DNA of 64,000 nucleotides from Cercophora sp. LCS_1 (taxonomy: Eukaryota; Ascomycota; Sordariomycetes; Sordariales; Lasiosphaeriaceae), in assembly GCA_036250225.1 (NCBI GenBank), contig JAPZLL010000001.1, positions 1,364,001 through 1,428,000 of the forward strand, read 5' to 3'. Every line of letters begins with the position of its first letter. The first letter of the stretch is position 1. Below the pieces are notes generated by a model. The model made no database searches, was not told the DNA's origin, and saw only the letters and a list, made by a program, of their open reading frames with translations. Shown one piece after another: positions 1 through 11,204 of the stretch. A program made the translations under genes and the position numbers.

Positions 1-80
1 AACTGCCGAACGGGCTGTAGCCCATGCCAACGGCTTGAAGAAGGAGGCACCGAGCCCTGATCTGATCACAGGTACTCAAA

Positions 81-3000
81 ATGGCAACCTCCCTCGCCGC
101 GCAGCTTGCGCAAATAGCTGCCAATTCTCGAAGCAGCCTGGACGCACGATCATTGAAGGCGTCGCATTCGAAATCTCTCATCTTCGAGCCCCGGGTTGCC
201 ACTGGCCAGACATACGCCGAAATCTACTCCATATGCCACCAGGGCTTCGAGGAGCTTTGCCAATTGGATCATCGGTTCGCCCATTTTGGGTCGACTTTGT
301 TCAGTGATCAGAGTCAGGATGCGGACCGCGCGCAGATGTCCGCGGAAGAGAATGCGGCCCTTGACAAACGGATCGAGGCATTCCTCCATTTGTCGGGGAG
401 TCGCCTGCGACTCATGCCTGCAATAAAAGCACTGGAGTGGCTTATTCGGCGGTTCAGGTCTGTCTTCCTGATCTTCATAATATGGTGCGCGCCACTAACA
501 CAACCCCAGGATTCACGAATTCAACACTGCTGCCCTTCTTGCGACTTTCCTACCATACCATACGATCCCCGTATTCGTCACCGTCCTATCGATTCTTCCG
601 GAAAATTTCCCTCTCGAATACAGATTTCTGGATCCATATGTCCGTTCCCTCACTACCCCTCCACGAGCCGCGATTGTCCAGCAGGCCACGAACCGTCCTA
701 GCTTCCTGTCGGCTATATCTCAGTATACTCTCGAGTCCTGCAGGTTGAGAACGGAGTATCCTGGGTTGATTACCTTTTGGGGTGGTGTCATGGCGGAAGC
801 GGTCAATGGCATGCTTGACAAGATGCGCTCAGGCAGGAAGAGCATCCAGTTGCAGAATGATCACGCCCTTCTTCAGCAAATTGGGCCGGTGCTGAGCGAA
901 TCCTTGGTTATGAAGGAAGTGCCTGGGATCCAAATCGCCAGTTACATGGTCGTCACCATTCTCGCGGCGAAGGGCAGCTTGGAGGACAGTGGATTGACTG
1001 CCTTCATGGACCAACTTGTCCATGGATGGACAGCAGAAACCATTCGGCCCGGTCTGTACTGTTTATGTACACTTTCGCAGTATCGATCCGCAAAGCAGGT
1101 CTCTGCAAAAGTGGCCAAGGCTCTTCTCAAAGTGCCCAATCTTGTTTCCCTTCTCGGGGAGATCCACCAAAGCCATAAGGTTGACCGGCTTACGAATGGA
1201 CTCGCAATCGCCCTCGTTGAGAGATTAGCGAAGAAGGGAGATGCTCGTGGTCTACCAATTGTCAGCGCCTTCCTCACGGCCGGGTTGATCTCAGAGAAGC
1301 ATACTAAGCTTGTCTACAAGACCTTGCTTGTAGCTGCTCACAAAATCACCGACGATGTCGACAAGGATGGCCACGTCCGGAAAGAGCTGGGGTCGGTTCT
1401 GGTTAGCATGTCTCATGCCAGTGGTGAGCTTGGCGAGATCATAAGGGACACTATTGAGGAGGTCGATTTCAGCATCGAGGAACTAGAGTTGAAACTCGAG
1501 ACAGCGGTTCGGCCGAAGCTTGCTATTGAGGCCCCAACAGAAAACGCACCGGAACACCAAGATTCTGACATGGCGGATGATCAGCAGCATCTCGAGGCTG
1601 CTTTTGTCAAGCTTTCGGGGCATCCCGCCCCGAAGACATCGTGCCTATCCAAGGAATCTCTGTCGCTGTTCGACGAGCTGAGCGCATTTTTCCTCCTGGC
1701 GGCTGCTAGCGAAAATGACACCCAACGCTTTGATGGTGCGCCTGTGCTCAGTCGCTCTGAAGCGCCGACAAAGTCGTTTTATCTGAGCTTCTACGTGAGG
1801 ATTTGGTGTGGACCATTCCCTACGTTGGCCAAGGCTGCAGCCTTGGATCGCGTCAAGATCCGCATCAAGGAGGAGGATTTTGTTGAAAAAGACCTGCAAG
1901 CCCTCATTCCCTACTGCATTGCCGCGTTGGGCGATCCTGCAAAGCGTGTCCGCCGAGCTGCTGCTGATCTGGTAGCGGTTCTGGGTCAATCGCTTACCGT
2001 CAACCAAAAGGCCGCACGGCAAGTTTGGGGAGCAAAGGATCTCTATGGCAAGGCTGCTGGGCCAATCCCGTGGCTTGAACCCGAGGCGGCGAAGGCTCTG
2101 GTGTCAAACGTTCTACTTCCCTCTCTTGAAGAATCTGTTCTTCACGAAGACCACATTTCGGCAACCCTCACCAACTCGCTAGAGAGCTCGCATGAAGGGA
2201 AGGAATCCGGGAAGAAGCACATTTCGAAGGCGTCAAGGCTGTCGATCCTAAAGTTCCTCTGCGGTCATGTTCTCGAGGCACCCATTTTCATGGTCAAGTT
2301 ACGCCTATTGAAGCCTCTAAACCAGGTCCGCAGCAACTCCGATACCAAGACGGATCTTCTCCTCCCGCTTCTTCGTTGGTGGGCTGGACTGTCCAAAGAA
2401 GAAGAAGCCCAGGTTACTGCTGTTGAGTCGATCGACGAACTTACGGTCGGTACCGCCTGCGTGGATATTGTTGCTGCAAAGAGCGCTTCTGGTCTGGAGT
2501 TACTTTTTGAGCTCGTCAAGCTTCCCCAACTCGCCACTCGGCCCCATCTGCTTGATACTGTGTTCAAACGTATCCAGAAGATCTGGTCATCAATGAAGGC
2601 CGAAACACAATTCCAAGTTGCGAGTGACCTGCTTGGTCTTTCACAGACCACCACAGGAACTTCGGGCGAGCCGACTCCCGTTGCTGTGGAAGCTGCCGAC
2701 CTCTTGCGCAAGATCGAGCTTTCGACAGATATCCTCCTGCATTTCCTCGCTTCTATGCAGAACGATGTTCAACTCGCAACGGAGCCGCCTGCCAGTAAGC
2801 GGAGACGTGTCAGCGCCAGTGACCACGCCACAAACACCAAGGCACAGATTAGCACCGAGTACGACACAACTATCAGCAAGATCAGATTTGTTCTCGAGTT
2901 AGTGCAAGAGTCCAACCCGGAGAAGCACCCGGAGATGCTTCCCAGCCTCTTTACTGTTCTTTCAGATCTCCAGCATCTTCGCAGTGCCGTTGGATCTGAG

Positions 3001-5571
3001 CTTGGCTACCTGCAAAACCTTGTTTTGAGCAGTTTACTTGCAATGATGCCTGCTTATCACAACAACAAAGCTCTAGTTATCGACCCTTCCGTCGGGCACG
3101 GTGACATCCTGGCGAGTTGCATCCAAAAATCCACGAGTCCGACAGTCATCAATGCTGCCTTGCTCTTGGTAGCAAGTCTGGCGAGGACGGCGCCAGATGT
3201 AGTCTTGCACAGCGTGATGCCGATTTTCACTTTCATGGGTGGCTCAGTGTTGAGGCAGGCTGACGACTACTCAGCTCATGTTGTCAACCAGACAGTTAAG
3301 GAGGTGATCCCGCCATTGATCGAGAATTTCCGGAAGACTCGCAGAAATTTGATTGCTAGCACCTCCGAACTCCTGTCGAGTTTCGTGATTGCTTACGAGC
3401 ACATCCCCTCTCACCGGAAGCAGGATCTTTTCGTATCACTGGTGGAAAACTTGGGCCCTGAAGACTTCCTGTTTGCGGTGCTTGCCATGTTTGTCGACAA
3501 GTACGGAACAACCGACAGCATGATTTCTTTTACAACTAATATCCTCGGTTCGTTCGCTGTTGAGATTCAACTGCAGACGCTAATCAAACTGCTGGACTTG
3601 GTTGGCGATGTTTTCAAACCAAAGCCTGCGTTGTCGTCATCACTTCTCGGTAAAGGTGGATCTGGTGACGTTGATCCTGCAAAGCTCGCAGGGAAGCAGC
3701 TAGCACTCCTTCCTCATCTCCTCAGCAATCGTCGTCTCAAGAAGGAGATCACGCTCCTCGCTGAGCGGGATGATATGGACTCGGTCAAGATTCGTGACTT
3801 GTACGCGACACTGTTGGAGAGTCTCTTATCACTCGCGGCCATTGTCAAGTCCAAGAAGCAGCTACATAATCGTTGCGGCGATGCACTGTCCAATCTTCTC
3901 AACCTCCTATCTATGGCCGAGTTTATCAAGAGCGTCGAGACGCTGCTTGATCGGCCCAACGTGGAGCTCAGACAGAAGGTTCTGCGGGCCTTGGAGTTGC
4001 GTGTCGACAAAGAAAGCAACACGGATCCTAAGAGCAGAGCTGCTCTTCTCGCATTTTTGCCTCAGCTCACAGCCGTCATTCGTGAATCGGATGACATGAA
4101 CTACAAGCATACAGCGGTTACATGCGTCGACAAGATCGCGGAGAAGTACGGCAAGAAAGACTTGGAGGCAGTTGCTGCTGCAGCAACCACCATCGCGGGC
4201 GATCACTGCTTGGGACAATCATCCGAGACGCTTCGGGTTATGGCTCTACTTTGCCTCGCATCACTCGTGGATGTTCTCCAAGACGGCATTGTCCCTGTCC
4301 TCCCGGTGGCAATCCCGAAAGCACTTGGTTACCTGGAGCAGAGTCTTCAAGGGGAAGCGGCCAATGCTGAACTCCACAACGCAGCGTATGCCTTTATGAC
4401 TGCGCTAGCCCAGCACATCCCGTACATGATCTCGGGTGCTTATCTCGAACGACTGCTCGTCTGCTCCTACGCGTCCGCGGCTGCCGGCCTGGACACGGAG
4501 TCGAACCAGTGCCGACTGGATTGCCTTCAGTTTCTTGCTAAGTTGGTCGAGCCAAAGGCATTGTTCGTTGCGCTGGACCAGACCTGGTCTAAAGCCTCCG
4601 CTGCTGGCTTCATGGTAAGACAATATCCCACGCCAACGCACTTGAAGCAACGAATAGCTAACGAGTTTCAGGCATTAACTGAACAGCTCCGAGTGCTTGG
4701 CATGGCCCTTGACAAGTACCCCAAGTTGACTGTAGCTAAGAACCTGTCGGCCCTCACCGCGATTCTCCTGAAGGCCTTGGACCTCAGGAGACAACTGGCG
4801 GCACAGACAGAAGTGGAATTCACACCGACTCAATTAGACCAGTTCGAGAGCGCGGTTAACGATTGCGCCCTCAAAATGATCTACAAGCTCAACGATGCTG
4901 CTTTCAGGCCAATCTTTTCCCAGCTGGTGGAGTGGTCATCCCAACTCCCCAAGCAAGATGTGTCGGGGAAGGCACTGCGGCAGCTCAGTCTCTATGGCTT
5001 CTTTTATACTTTCTTCAGCAGCCTGAAGTCTATTGTGACGAGCTACGCTTCCTACATCTCCGACGAGGCAGCAAAAACCCTCATCAAGTCTGACCTCAAA
5101 GACGCGGCTCAGAGGGAGTTGTGGAAGCGGATTCTGCGTTCGTTGGCTCAATGTTTCGAGCATGATCAAGACGAGTTTTGGCAGGCACCGGCACACTTTG
5201 GCGCCGTCGCCCCTGTACTGATTGAGCAGTTTCAGCGCGCTGGATCTGTTGACGTCGCCGAGGAGCTCGTGCCGACTGTTGTTGAGCTTGGGGCTGCGGC
5301 AGACTCCAAGGAGCATCACAAGGAACTAAACGGTTCATTGCTGAAGCTGCTGCGTTCGGAACAGGCCGCCGTCCGCCTTGGAGTAGTAAAGTGCCAACAG
5401 GCCTTGACAGACCGTCTTGGACAGGAATGGTTGGCCAATCTGCCGGAAATGCTGCCGTATATCAGCGAATTACAAGATGACGATGACGAGACTGTGGAGC
5501 GCGAGAACAGGAGATGGATAGTCAAGATCGAGCAAGCTCTCGGGGAGAGCTTGGACTCAATGTTGCAGTAG
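81..5571 (+). CDS. UTP10: U3 snoRNP protein UTP10 (HEATR1 family)
   Basis: Very long HEAT-repeat protein of the t-UTP/UTP-A subcomplex of the small-subunit processome, acting in the nucleolus in 18S rRNA maturation and linked to rDNA transcription. The start is the ATG at 81. Exon 1 ends at 457, intron 458-509 has GT...CAG ends, and joining them restores a continuous frame (RRFR then IHEFN). A second intron is predicted at 4615-4671: GTAAGA donor, GCTAAC branch site, TTTCAG acceptor, 57 nt with no in-frame stop, so a plain ORF call reads through it. With both introns removed the protein is 1793 residues, the usual size for fungal UTP10. The N-terminal UTP10 region is in exon 1 and the first part of exon 2, and the BP28CT-type region is near the C-terminus. 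Only 80 bases of upstream sequence are present. Family assignment is from sequence recall and length; splicing is inferred. Confidence 0.93.
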
Positions 5572-6762
5572 TTGATGGGCTTGTTCTGCCGCGAGATACC
5601 AGATATGTGGTTATATATAACAAAAAACGGCTTCAAGTGTATGTGGCCAACGAAACTGCGATTTCAAAGTTCAGGCATGTCGACGAGAAGTCGTCGAGAT
5701 CGCCATGGCGAAATCAATTTGCGTCGCCTCCAATCATTTTGACTCCCGGTTTATTCCTTTGCGGGGGTGTGGTATTTGAAGGCCTTCTGAATATGCCTTC
5801 ATGTCTTCAAGACATTGTCTTGCGACTCAAAAGCCTTTGTGCCTATTCCCTCAAAAACTTGGGTCTCATGCCTTCGTTGGTTGACTGGCTGTTTGGGGGA
5901 CTTGGCGATATCATTTCACAGATTGACCATTTGATGACCTTAGACTGGCAGAAAATATTCTAGTGCTATAATGGCCGTTTTGCATGGACCCTGAAATTGA
6001 CGATCAAGAATCGAAACAGGCGGGGGAAACCCATTTCCAAGTCTTGCACCAGCGTTGCTACTAGTTTCCGGTCGGCTGCTTCAGGCCTCAAGATGTGTAT
6101 GTCTATTCAACGGCTGTAGAGTCCAAGCCATGGGAAGGTAAAGAATGAAAAAAAAAAAAAAAAAAAAAACAGGAAAAAAAATGCGAATGGAATTGAAGAT
6201 CAAGTGTCATCTGATCAATTGCTGCAATGAGTCTATTTGCTATTAGTGAAGTTCATGCGATGTGGAAGTCTCTATCTTGTCCACATGCCATTGCACCAGG
6301 AATCAACAGATGCCACTTGGTGCGATAGAGAGGTACTTGGTCTTACGTTGTATCATGGGCTTACGAGCGAGTTCCCCCTTATTGTTTACAGCCCCACCAA
6401 CCAGCTCTTTGTCCCCAGGTCGCGGCTCCAGCCGAGCAAATCCAACGACGAGCCTCGGCTCAGGCCCAGGTGCAATCACCGACGTGCACAAGGACTTCCT
6501 CGTCTTCGCTCCGGCCACCACGACCACATGCCGCAACTTCGACTGGCATTTGGGGTTGTCACGCTGCGTAGTCTCGACCAAACTTTGTTCAGATCACCTC
6601 GTTTCCCCGGACTTGACGTCTTGCCTGTCGCGTCCCGAAATAATGGCTCTGCGCTAGGCCTAGATTCTTTGCTCGGCGTTGTATTTTGCTATTCCTCGTG
6701 CCTCTGTCTCTCCGCCACCGCCTACCGCCGGGAAACGGGACGCTAGGTGCAGAACATCTCCA
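5572..6762. other. intergenic, UTP10 to PEX26-like gene
   Basis: No convincing gene. It should hold the 3' end of UTP10 and the promoter and leader of the next gene. The only notable feature is a 22-base A run at 6148-6169 followed by a shorter A run at 6174-6181. Open frames here lack protein-like composition. Confidence 0.6.
6148..6169 (+). repeat. poly(A) homopolymer of 22 bases
   Basis: Uninterrupted A22 followed by CAGG and eight more A. It could be a slippage-prone homopolymer or the tail of an old retro-insertion; no element body is recognisable upstream. Confidence 0.9.
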
Positions 6763-8214
6763 ATGGCTCCTCCCTCGGCAATATCTCCCTTCTCCTCTTC
6801 CTCCTTCACCGCTTCAACTGCGACGACAACCGACGACGCAATGCCCTCTGCCTTCCCAACATCAACAAACATCATGGCTTCCTCTATCTCATCGCTGTCG
6901 TCGTCCATGGCCTCGGCACGCCATTCATCGTCATCGTCGCATATCACCAAGACGTATCGCCAGGCCTCGACGCTTTTCTTGACGCGTCGTCTGCCCGAGG
7001 CTCTCTCAACTGTCCTGCCTCTCATCACGCCGCCATCGTCTGAGGACGGTGGTGCTGACAGCTCCTCCTTTGAACCTGCACCGGTTGCCCGAGCATCCCG
7101 ATCGACCAGAATCAAGGTGTGGAGTCTGTACCTTACGGTTCTCAACGCCATTCTCGAACTCGATGCAGATGAAGGGAAGCAGGCATTCGGGACTCAGGAG
7201 TGGCGCTCCCTCTGCACCAAGGTTCGCGAAGGTGAAGTTTGGGAAGAAGTTATCCGCGACGGGTATCACGGCATCGAAGGCGATGTAGATTCCGAGGTTG
7301 TCATCAACTTGTATGTGTACATTACCCTCTCACCCTACCACGCTAACGTAAACAGGGCAACCATTCTCCTCGCTCATGCAAAGTCGCAAACTCTCAACCA
7401 GAAACGGCTCGAGAACTACCTTGCTGCCGCCCGCACTCCAAACCTCGATCTTTCAAACCGCTTTTCAGATCCCACGCCGCGACGAGTCCGCTCTCCTGCC
7501 AAAGGTGCAAGTGGTGCTGACACACCGCGCGATCTGAATTCTCGGGTGAAGATCCTTGAGCTTTACACGCTGCACATTCTCCCCCGCAACAACGAGTGGG
7601 AGTATGCTCGCGAGTTTATCAGCGTGAGCGTAGTGCTGGACGATGAGCGGCGGGAGGCGTTTTTGCAAGCGCTACAGAGTCTTCAAGACGAGCAAGCAGA
7701 GGCGGAAAGGCGGGAGCGGGAGGAGCGGCAGCGTCAAGAGGACGCCCTCCGCCGCGATATTGAAGAGGCTCGGCGACTGCGAGCCGAGAATGAGGAGCGT
7801 GAACGCAAGAGGATCGAAGAGGAGCGTGCCAAACGCCAAAAGGCGAGCGAGGTCGATTACGGCATTGAGAAGACACCAAGCCACGCCGGTTCTACCGGCA
7901 GGGCAAGGAACACGAGCGGCAATCTTTCAAGACCACAACCACCGACGAGGAAAGGGAAAGCTGTAGCTGCTCCGCCATCGTTAGGGGCGAGAGCAAGCAT
8001 GGTTTTCAACAACCTCCGGACCCTGATCGATCAAATGGCCACCTCTATGAAGACAAACCCGTTTATACTATACAGAACGGTGGCCTTTCTTATCGGGTTG
8101 CTCTTGATGCTGAGCCGCAAGAGCATCCGCGAAAGAGTGTCCCGTATCCTAGGAACAGGTTGGGACAAGGTTCGAGCGACTGCTGGAATGGGGGTGAAGG
8201 TTAGCTACATATGA
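6763..8214 (+). CDS. PEX26: peroxin 26-like tail-anchored peroxisomal membrane protein
   Basis: Probable fungal functional counterpart of yeast Pex15 and mammalian PEX26, which anchor the PEX1-PEX6 ATPases to the peroxisome for recycling of the PTS1 receptor. The ATG at 6763 (MAPPSAIS) is preferred because the upstream codons of the frame are not protein-like. A 45-nt intron at 7311-7355 (GTATGT donor, GCTAAC branch, AACAG acceptor) has no stop and is a multiple of three; removing it gives VVINL followed by ATILLAHAK. The spliced protein is 468 residues. It has a Ser/Thr-rich start, a helical body, a charged coiled coil rich in E and R (nt about 7690-7850), and one C-terminal membrane helix (nt about 8058-8120) with a short basic lumenal tail ending VKVSYI. 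Architecture and the C-terminal block support the call; an unrelated tail-anchored protein is the alternative. Confidence 0.66.
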   Translation: MAPPSAISPFSSSSFTASTATTTDDAMPSAFPTSTNIMASSISSLSSSMASARHSSSSSHITKTYRQASTLFLTRRLPEALSTVLPLITPPSSEDGGADSSSFEPAPVARASRSTRIKVWSLYLTVLNAILELDADEGKQAFGTQEWRSLCTKVREGEVWEEVIRDGYHGIEGDVDSEVVINLYVYITLSPYHANVNRATILLAHAKSQTLNQKRLENYLAAARTPNLDLSNRFSDPTPRRVRSPAKGASGADTPRDLNSRVKILELYTLHILPRNNEWEYAREFISVSVVLDDERREAFLQALQSLQDEQAEAERREREERQRQEDALRRDIEEARRLRAENEERERKRIEEERAKRQKASEVDYGIEKTPSHAGSTGRARNTSGNLSRPQPPTRKGKAVAAPPSLGARASMVFNNLRTLIDQMATSMKTNPFILYRTVAFLIGLLLMLSRKSIRERVSRILGTGWDKVRATAGMGVKVSYI

Positions 8215-8576
8215 TTAAATTGACCAACGAGGCATAGGAGAGCCATTGACGAGTTCGGATCTGAAGAATGGAAGTGTGGCATGTGGCATGACGGTTGGAA
8301 TAGTTGCATTCATGTATCATAGTTTGCATACTGGTGCGTTTGGGGTATCCTTTGTTGGCTTGCGCTGTCTCACAATTTGGAATAATAATCCGAACTATTC
8401 TCAGTATGGTTCTCCTCTCAAATAGAATTGATCCATGATAGGCACCAGACTTTTATGCCTGTAAAAACGCCCTCAACGCCCGCAAATGATGTATATGTAC
8501 CCGCCCTGCCAGGATTTCAGGTAATGCAAAAAGCCGCAGAGAAAGAGGAAGCGCCCAGACCCGGGCCACCTGGGCG
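8215..8576. other. convergent 3' region
   Basis: Space between the ends of the PEX26-like gene (+) and RDS3 (-). AT-richer than the flanking genes, as expected for 3' UTRs. No gene or repeat seen. Confidence 0.6.
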
Positions 8577-9009
8577 CTAGTATGTTCGATTGTTTTTCTT
8601 TTGGTAAAATAACTGTTGAGAAGAATGTCAGCATCTCGAACCAAGGGATTTGGGATATGAAGAACCCACGTCTGTTCTAGAACTGCCGAGATTGATGATT
8701 TTGGGACACCCGTCTCGGTCCTTTTCCAGTCGCGTGCACTCAAAGCAGTAGAAGGCGTCGGAGATGCCCTCGCCACCGCATACGACGCATTTGTTCTGGT
8801 AGTTGCCAAAGCTGCACTCGTCGCATATGCGGACGAGGGTGGTCGGTCGGACGTAGGAGTCGCAGACGGGGCACTTTCCGTCGCATTTATCGCAGAGACG
8901 CCCGATAGCAATGCCGGATTGCTTGCGGCACATTACAAGGTCACTGGTGGGGGTTAGCGACTGGATTTTGTGAGAGGAGGAGTTGTGCTTACGGGTGATG
9001 GCGAGACAT
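8577..9009 (-). CDS. RDS3: SF3b subunit RDS3 / PHF5A
   Basis: Small zinc-finger protein of the SF3b complex of U2 snRNP, needed for branch-site recognition. Three exons on the minus strand: 9009-8993 (17 nt, MSRHHP), 8943-8670, and 8612-8577 (36 nt). Introns are 8992-8944 and 8669-8613. The joined protein is 108 residues, against 110 for human PHF5A. Conserved pieces are all present: MCRKQSGIAIGRLC, the CDKC, CPVC, CDEC, CVVC and CFEC pairs that bind three zinc ions, and EKDRDGCPKI. The last intron uses a GTGGGT donor; without it the conserved TDLFYQKK end would be lost, so I accept it. It is divergent from the pinin-family gene, 456 bp away. Confidence 0.95.
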
Positions 9010-9465
9010 GGTGAAGTCGAGTTCGCGTAGTTGAGAGGATAAAGGCGGTTTGGGTGCGGTTCAGGAAATGGGCTCCGACGAAAGGAGAGAGGGTTGTTGT
9101 ACCTGCGACGGTGATGTTGCCGGGAGAATGTAGCAACAATTCAAGTCAATGTTTTTGGAAGCGGGCGGATTTCTCAGCCTCGGCATGTGTGGCGTGAGCT
9201 TTTCCAGCAATTTCTTCAGCCTCACCGTTACCCCTGTCGCTTTAGCGTTTGCGCTAAGGCTTCACTTGCAGCAGCTAGTGTGGGTCACCTGGGGTCGACT
9301 CGGCACACACCACCAGCTCTTGCAGCCTCGACGATGCGATGACTGTCTTGGTGATCTCAACCACGATAACATATTTCGATCTCCCATGCTAACTACCACG
9401 GGACGCGCAACGGCAGGGAACTGAAGGGCATTTCCACGGATACCCCAACCTCGCCAAAATATCCG
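9010..9465. other. bidirectional promoter region, RDS3 / pinin-family gene
   Basis: The 456-bp space between two divergent splicing-related genes. It must contain both promoters and leaders. No TATA-like element or repeat stands out. Confidence 0.5.
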
Positions 9466-10495
9466 ATGTCTGACACGGAGAATGCATCGGCGCTCAAACG
9501 CAAAGCCTCGCTTTCTCCACGAGCCGAAGATGAAGCATTGAAACGAGTGAAGACCGACTCGGGACGAGGAGATACACAACTTGAGAATCATGGGGATGTA
9601 GACTCCGGCGAGAGAAGGAAGGGCGCGAACGAGAACGGATCAGGGCTGAAGCAAGCATCCGACGACGAATTGAACCACGAGCGATCAACGAGGGCAGACA
9701 ACGCTGCTTCGCCCCGCAGGTCAACGGACGCCGATGCCGCGACCAAGCTCTCCGCAGAAGCAAAGCGTGCTGGTCCTTGGACTGGTAGACGGAATTTTAG
9801 TCAGGAGGAAAAGAAGAGGGGACAGCGGTTGTTTGGGGGTTTGCTCAGTACGCTAAGTCAGACCACATCAAACACGCAGCAGAGAAAACGGCTCGACATA
9901 GAGCGTCGTCAGTATGAAAGGGCTCAGCAACAGAGGGTCGAGGATGATAGGCGCAGAGCCGACAAGCTAGCAAAACTCAACCACGTTCGTAAGATTGAGC
10001 AGATCAAGCTCGACGAGCAAGTGGTAAGGATGCCCCGGAACAAAGCGCGGCTGAACTCGGGCTAATAGGTGGGTGTAGATGGACGCCCGGCATTCGAACA
10101 TGCTCTCTCTCGCGCACAGTCTGGAGACAAGAAGCGAACCTAGACTTGTACGTGTGATCAGCTGGCCGTGCCAGCTCGTATGACTAACGGACACAATGTA
10201 GTATTATCGACCATGGGAGCTCACCCAGAGCGAAGAACGGATCGTCGACGAGCAAATCAGCAGGGCCAAAGAGATCATCAGCCGAGAGCGTGAGGAGTTC
10301 GAATCTGACAAGCAGAGGAGACTCCGTGACCTGGGAGCATGGCCTCCCTCCCGGTCGGAAAGTTTGGTCGGTGAGCCCAAGTATACGGAACGTACTAACC
10401 GCCGCGAGTCGGCTTCGTTGGTGTCAAATTTACATACGGAGAAAGACGATGTGGGCGAGATGGTTCACGACGAAGAAGACACCGTTCTTTACTAA
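9466..10495 (+). CDS. pinin/SDK/memA domain protein
   Basis: Predicted nuclear protein of the pinin family; pinin binds the exon junction and ASAP/PSAP complexes and influences splicing. Three exons: 9466-10023, 10079-10147 and 10202-10495, giving 306 residues. Introns have GTAAGG...GTGTAG and GTACGT...TGTAG ends with CTAAT and CTAAC branch sites. The N-terminal 100 residues are charged and disordered, with basic KRK and KRVK stretches that look like nuclear signals. The pinin/SDK/memA domain covers about residues 105-250: the RNFSQEEKKRGQRLFGGLL block, a long helix rich in R, E, Q and K, then YYRPWELTQSEE. It is much shorter than human pinin and lacks the SR-rich tail, as usual in fungi. SAP18, also in this window, is a partner of pinin in other eukaryotes. 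Confidence 0.85.
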
Positions 10496-11204
10496 CTGAT
10501 ACCACCCTCCGTGCTACTACTTTGATCAAGAGCTTTTTTTTTTTGCTGGAGGATGTTACAACGACGAGACGAGTGTATGATATACAGGACCTTCCGGGCA
10601 AGACTCTGGTCAAGTCAGCGGGCATCTGTGAGTCACGAGAGAAGGAGCCGACGGACAGTTGTCGATAGCAGTCTTCGGTAGGTGGAATCTGCTGAGGCAA
10701 TCGGCAAATGCCCCTTTGCATTTGTCGTTGAAACGGGATGGAAAAAGCCGGAGAGAGAATATTCAGCGAGGGATCTATACATCGTGTTGAACGCCGTCGG
10801 TACCCGATCCGGTGACATCGCTCACTTCACTTTTCAACGTTCGGGCCTACCCACGGAAAAGTCGTTTACACATCCCGAAGCTGAGTAACCCCGCTCCGAT
10901 CCCGAGCTATGGAGTGCAGTGGGGTGTTACCCACCCGTAGCAGACCGTGCCTCACATGCGGGGGGACGTCATCAACCGGACCACTGCTGGTATAAGTATC
11001 AGCCCCGCGCACCGCTGTCGCCTGCCAAATCTGACAGAGTGGCTTATTCACTCAGTCCCAGGCCTGACCGTGTCACCGTCACGTTTAAGCGTATCGCGAC
11101 TCGCTTGTAAGAGCCGCCAGTGTTGAACCTCAGTAACCGGTCTGTCCGTGTTTCTCGGCCCCACTCTTCCATCACAAGCCACGTGTGCTCCGGCCATCGC
11201 AGAC
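10496..11204. other. intergenic, promoter of epoxide hydrolase gene
   Basis: No gene recognised. It contains a TATAAG-like stretch near 10990 about 215 bases before the epoxide hydrolase start. Small open frames here are unsupported. Confidence 0.5.

Noticed and set aside
5514..5963. 149-residue ORF overlapping the UTP10 end
   Set aside because: It starts inside the UTP10 coding frame and continues into the 3' UTR; composition is not coding-like.
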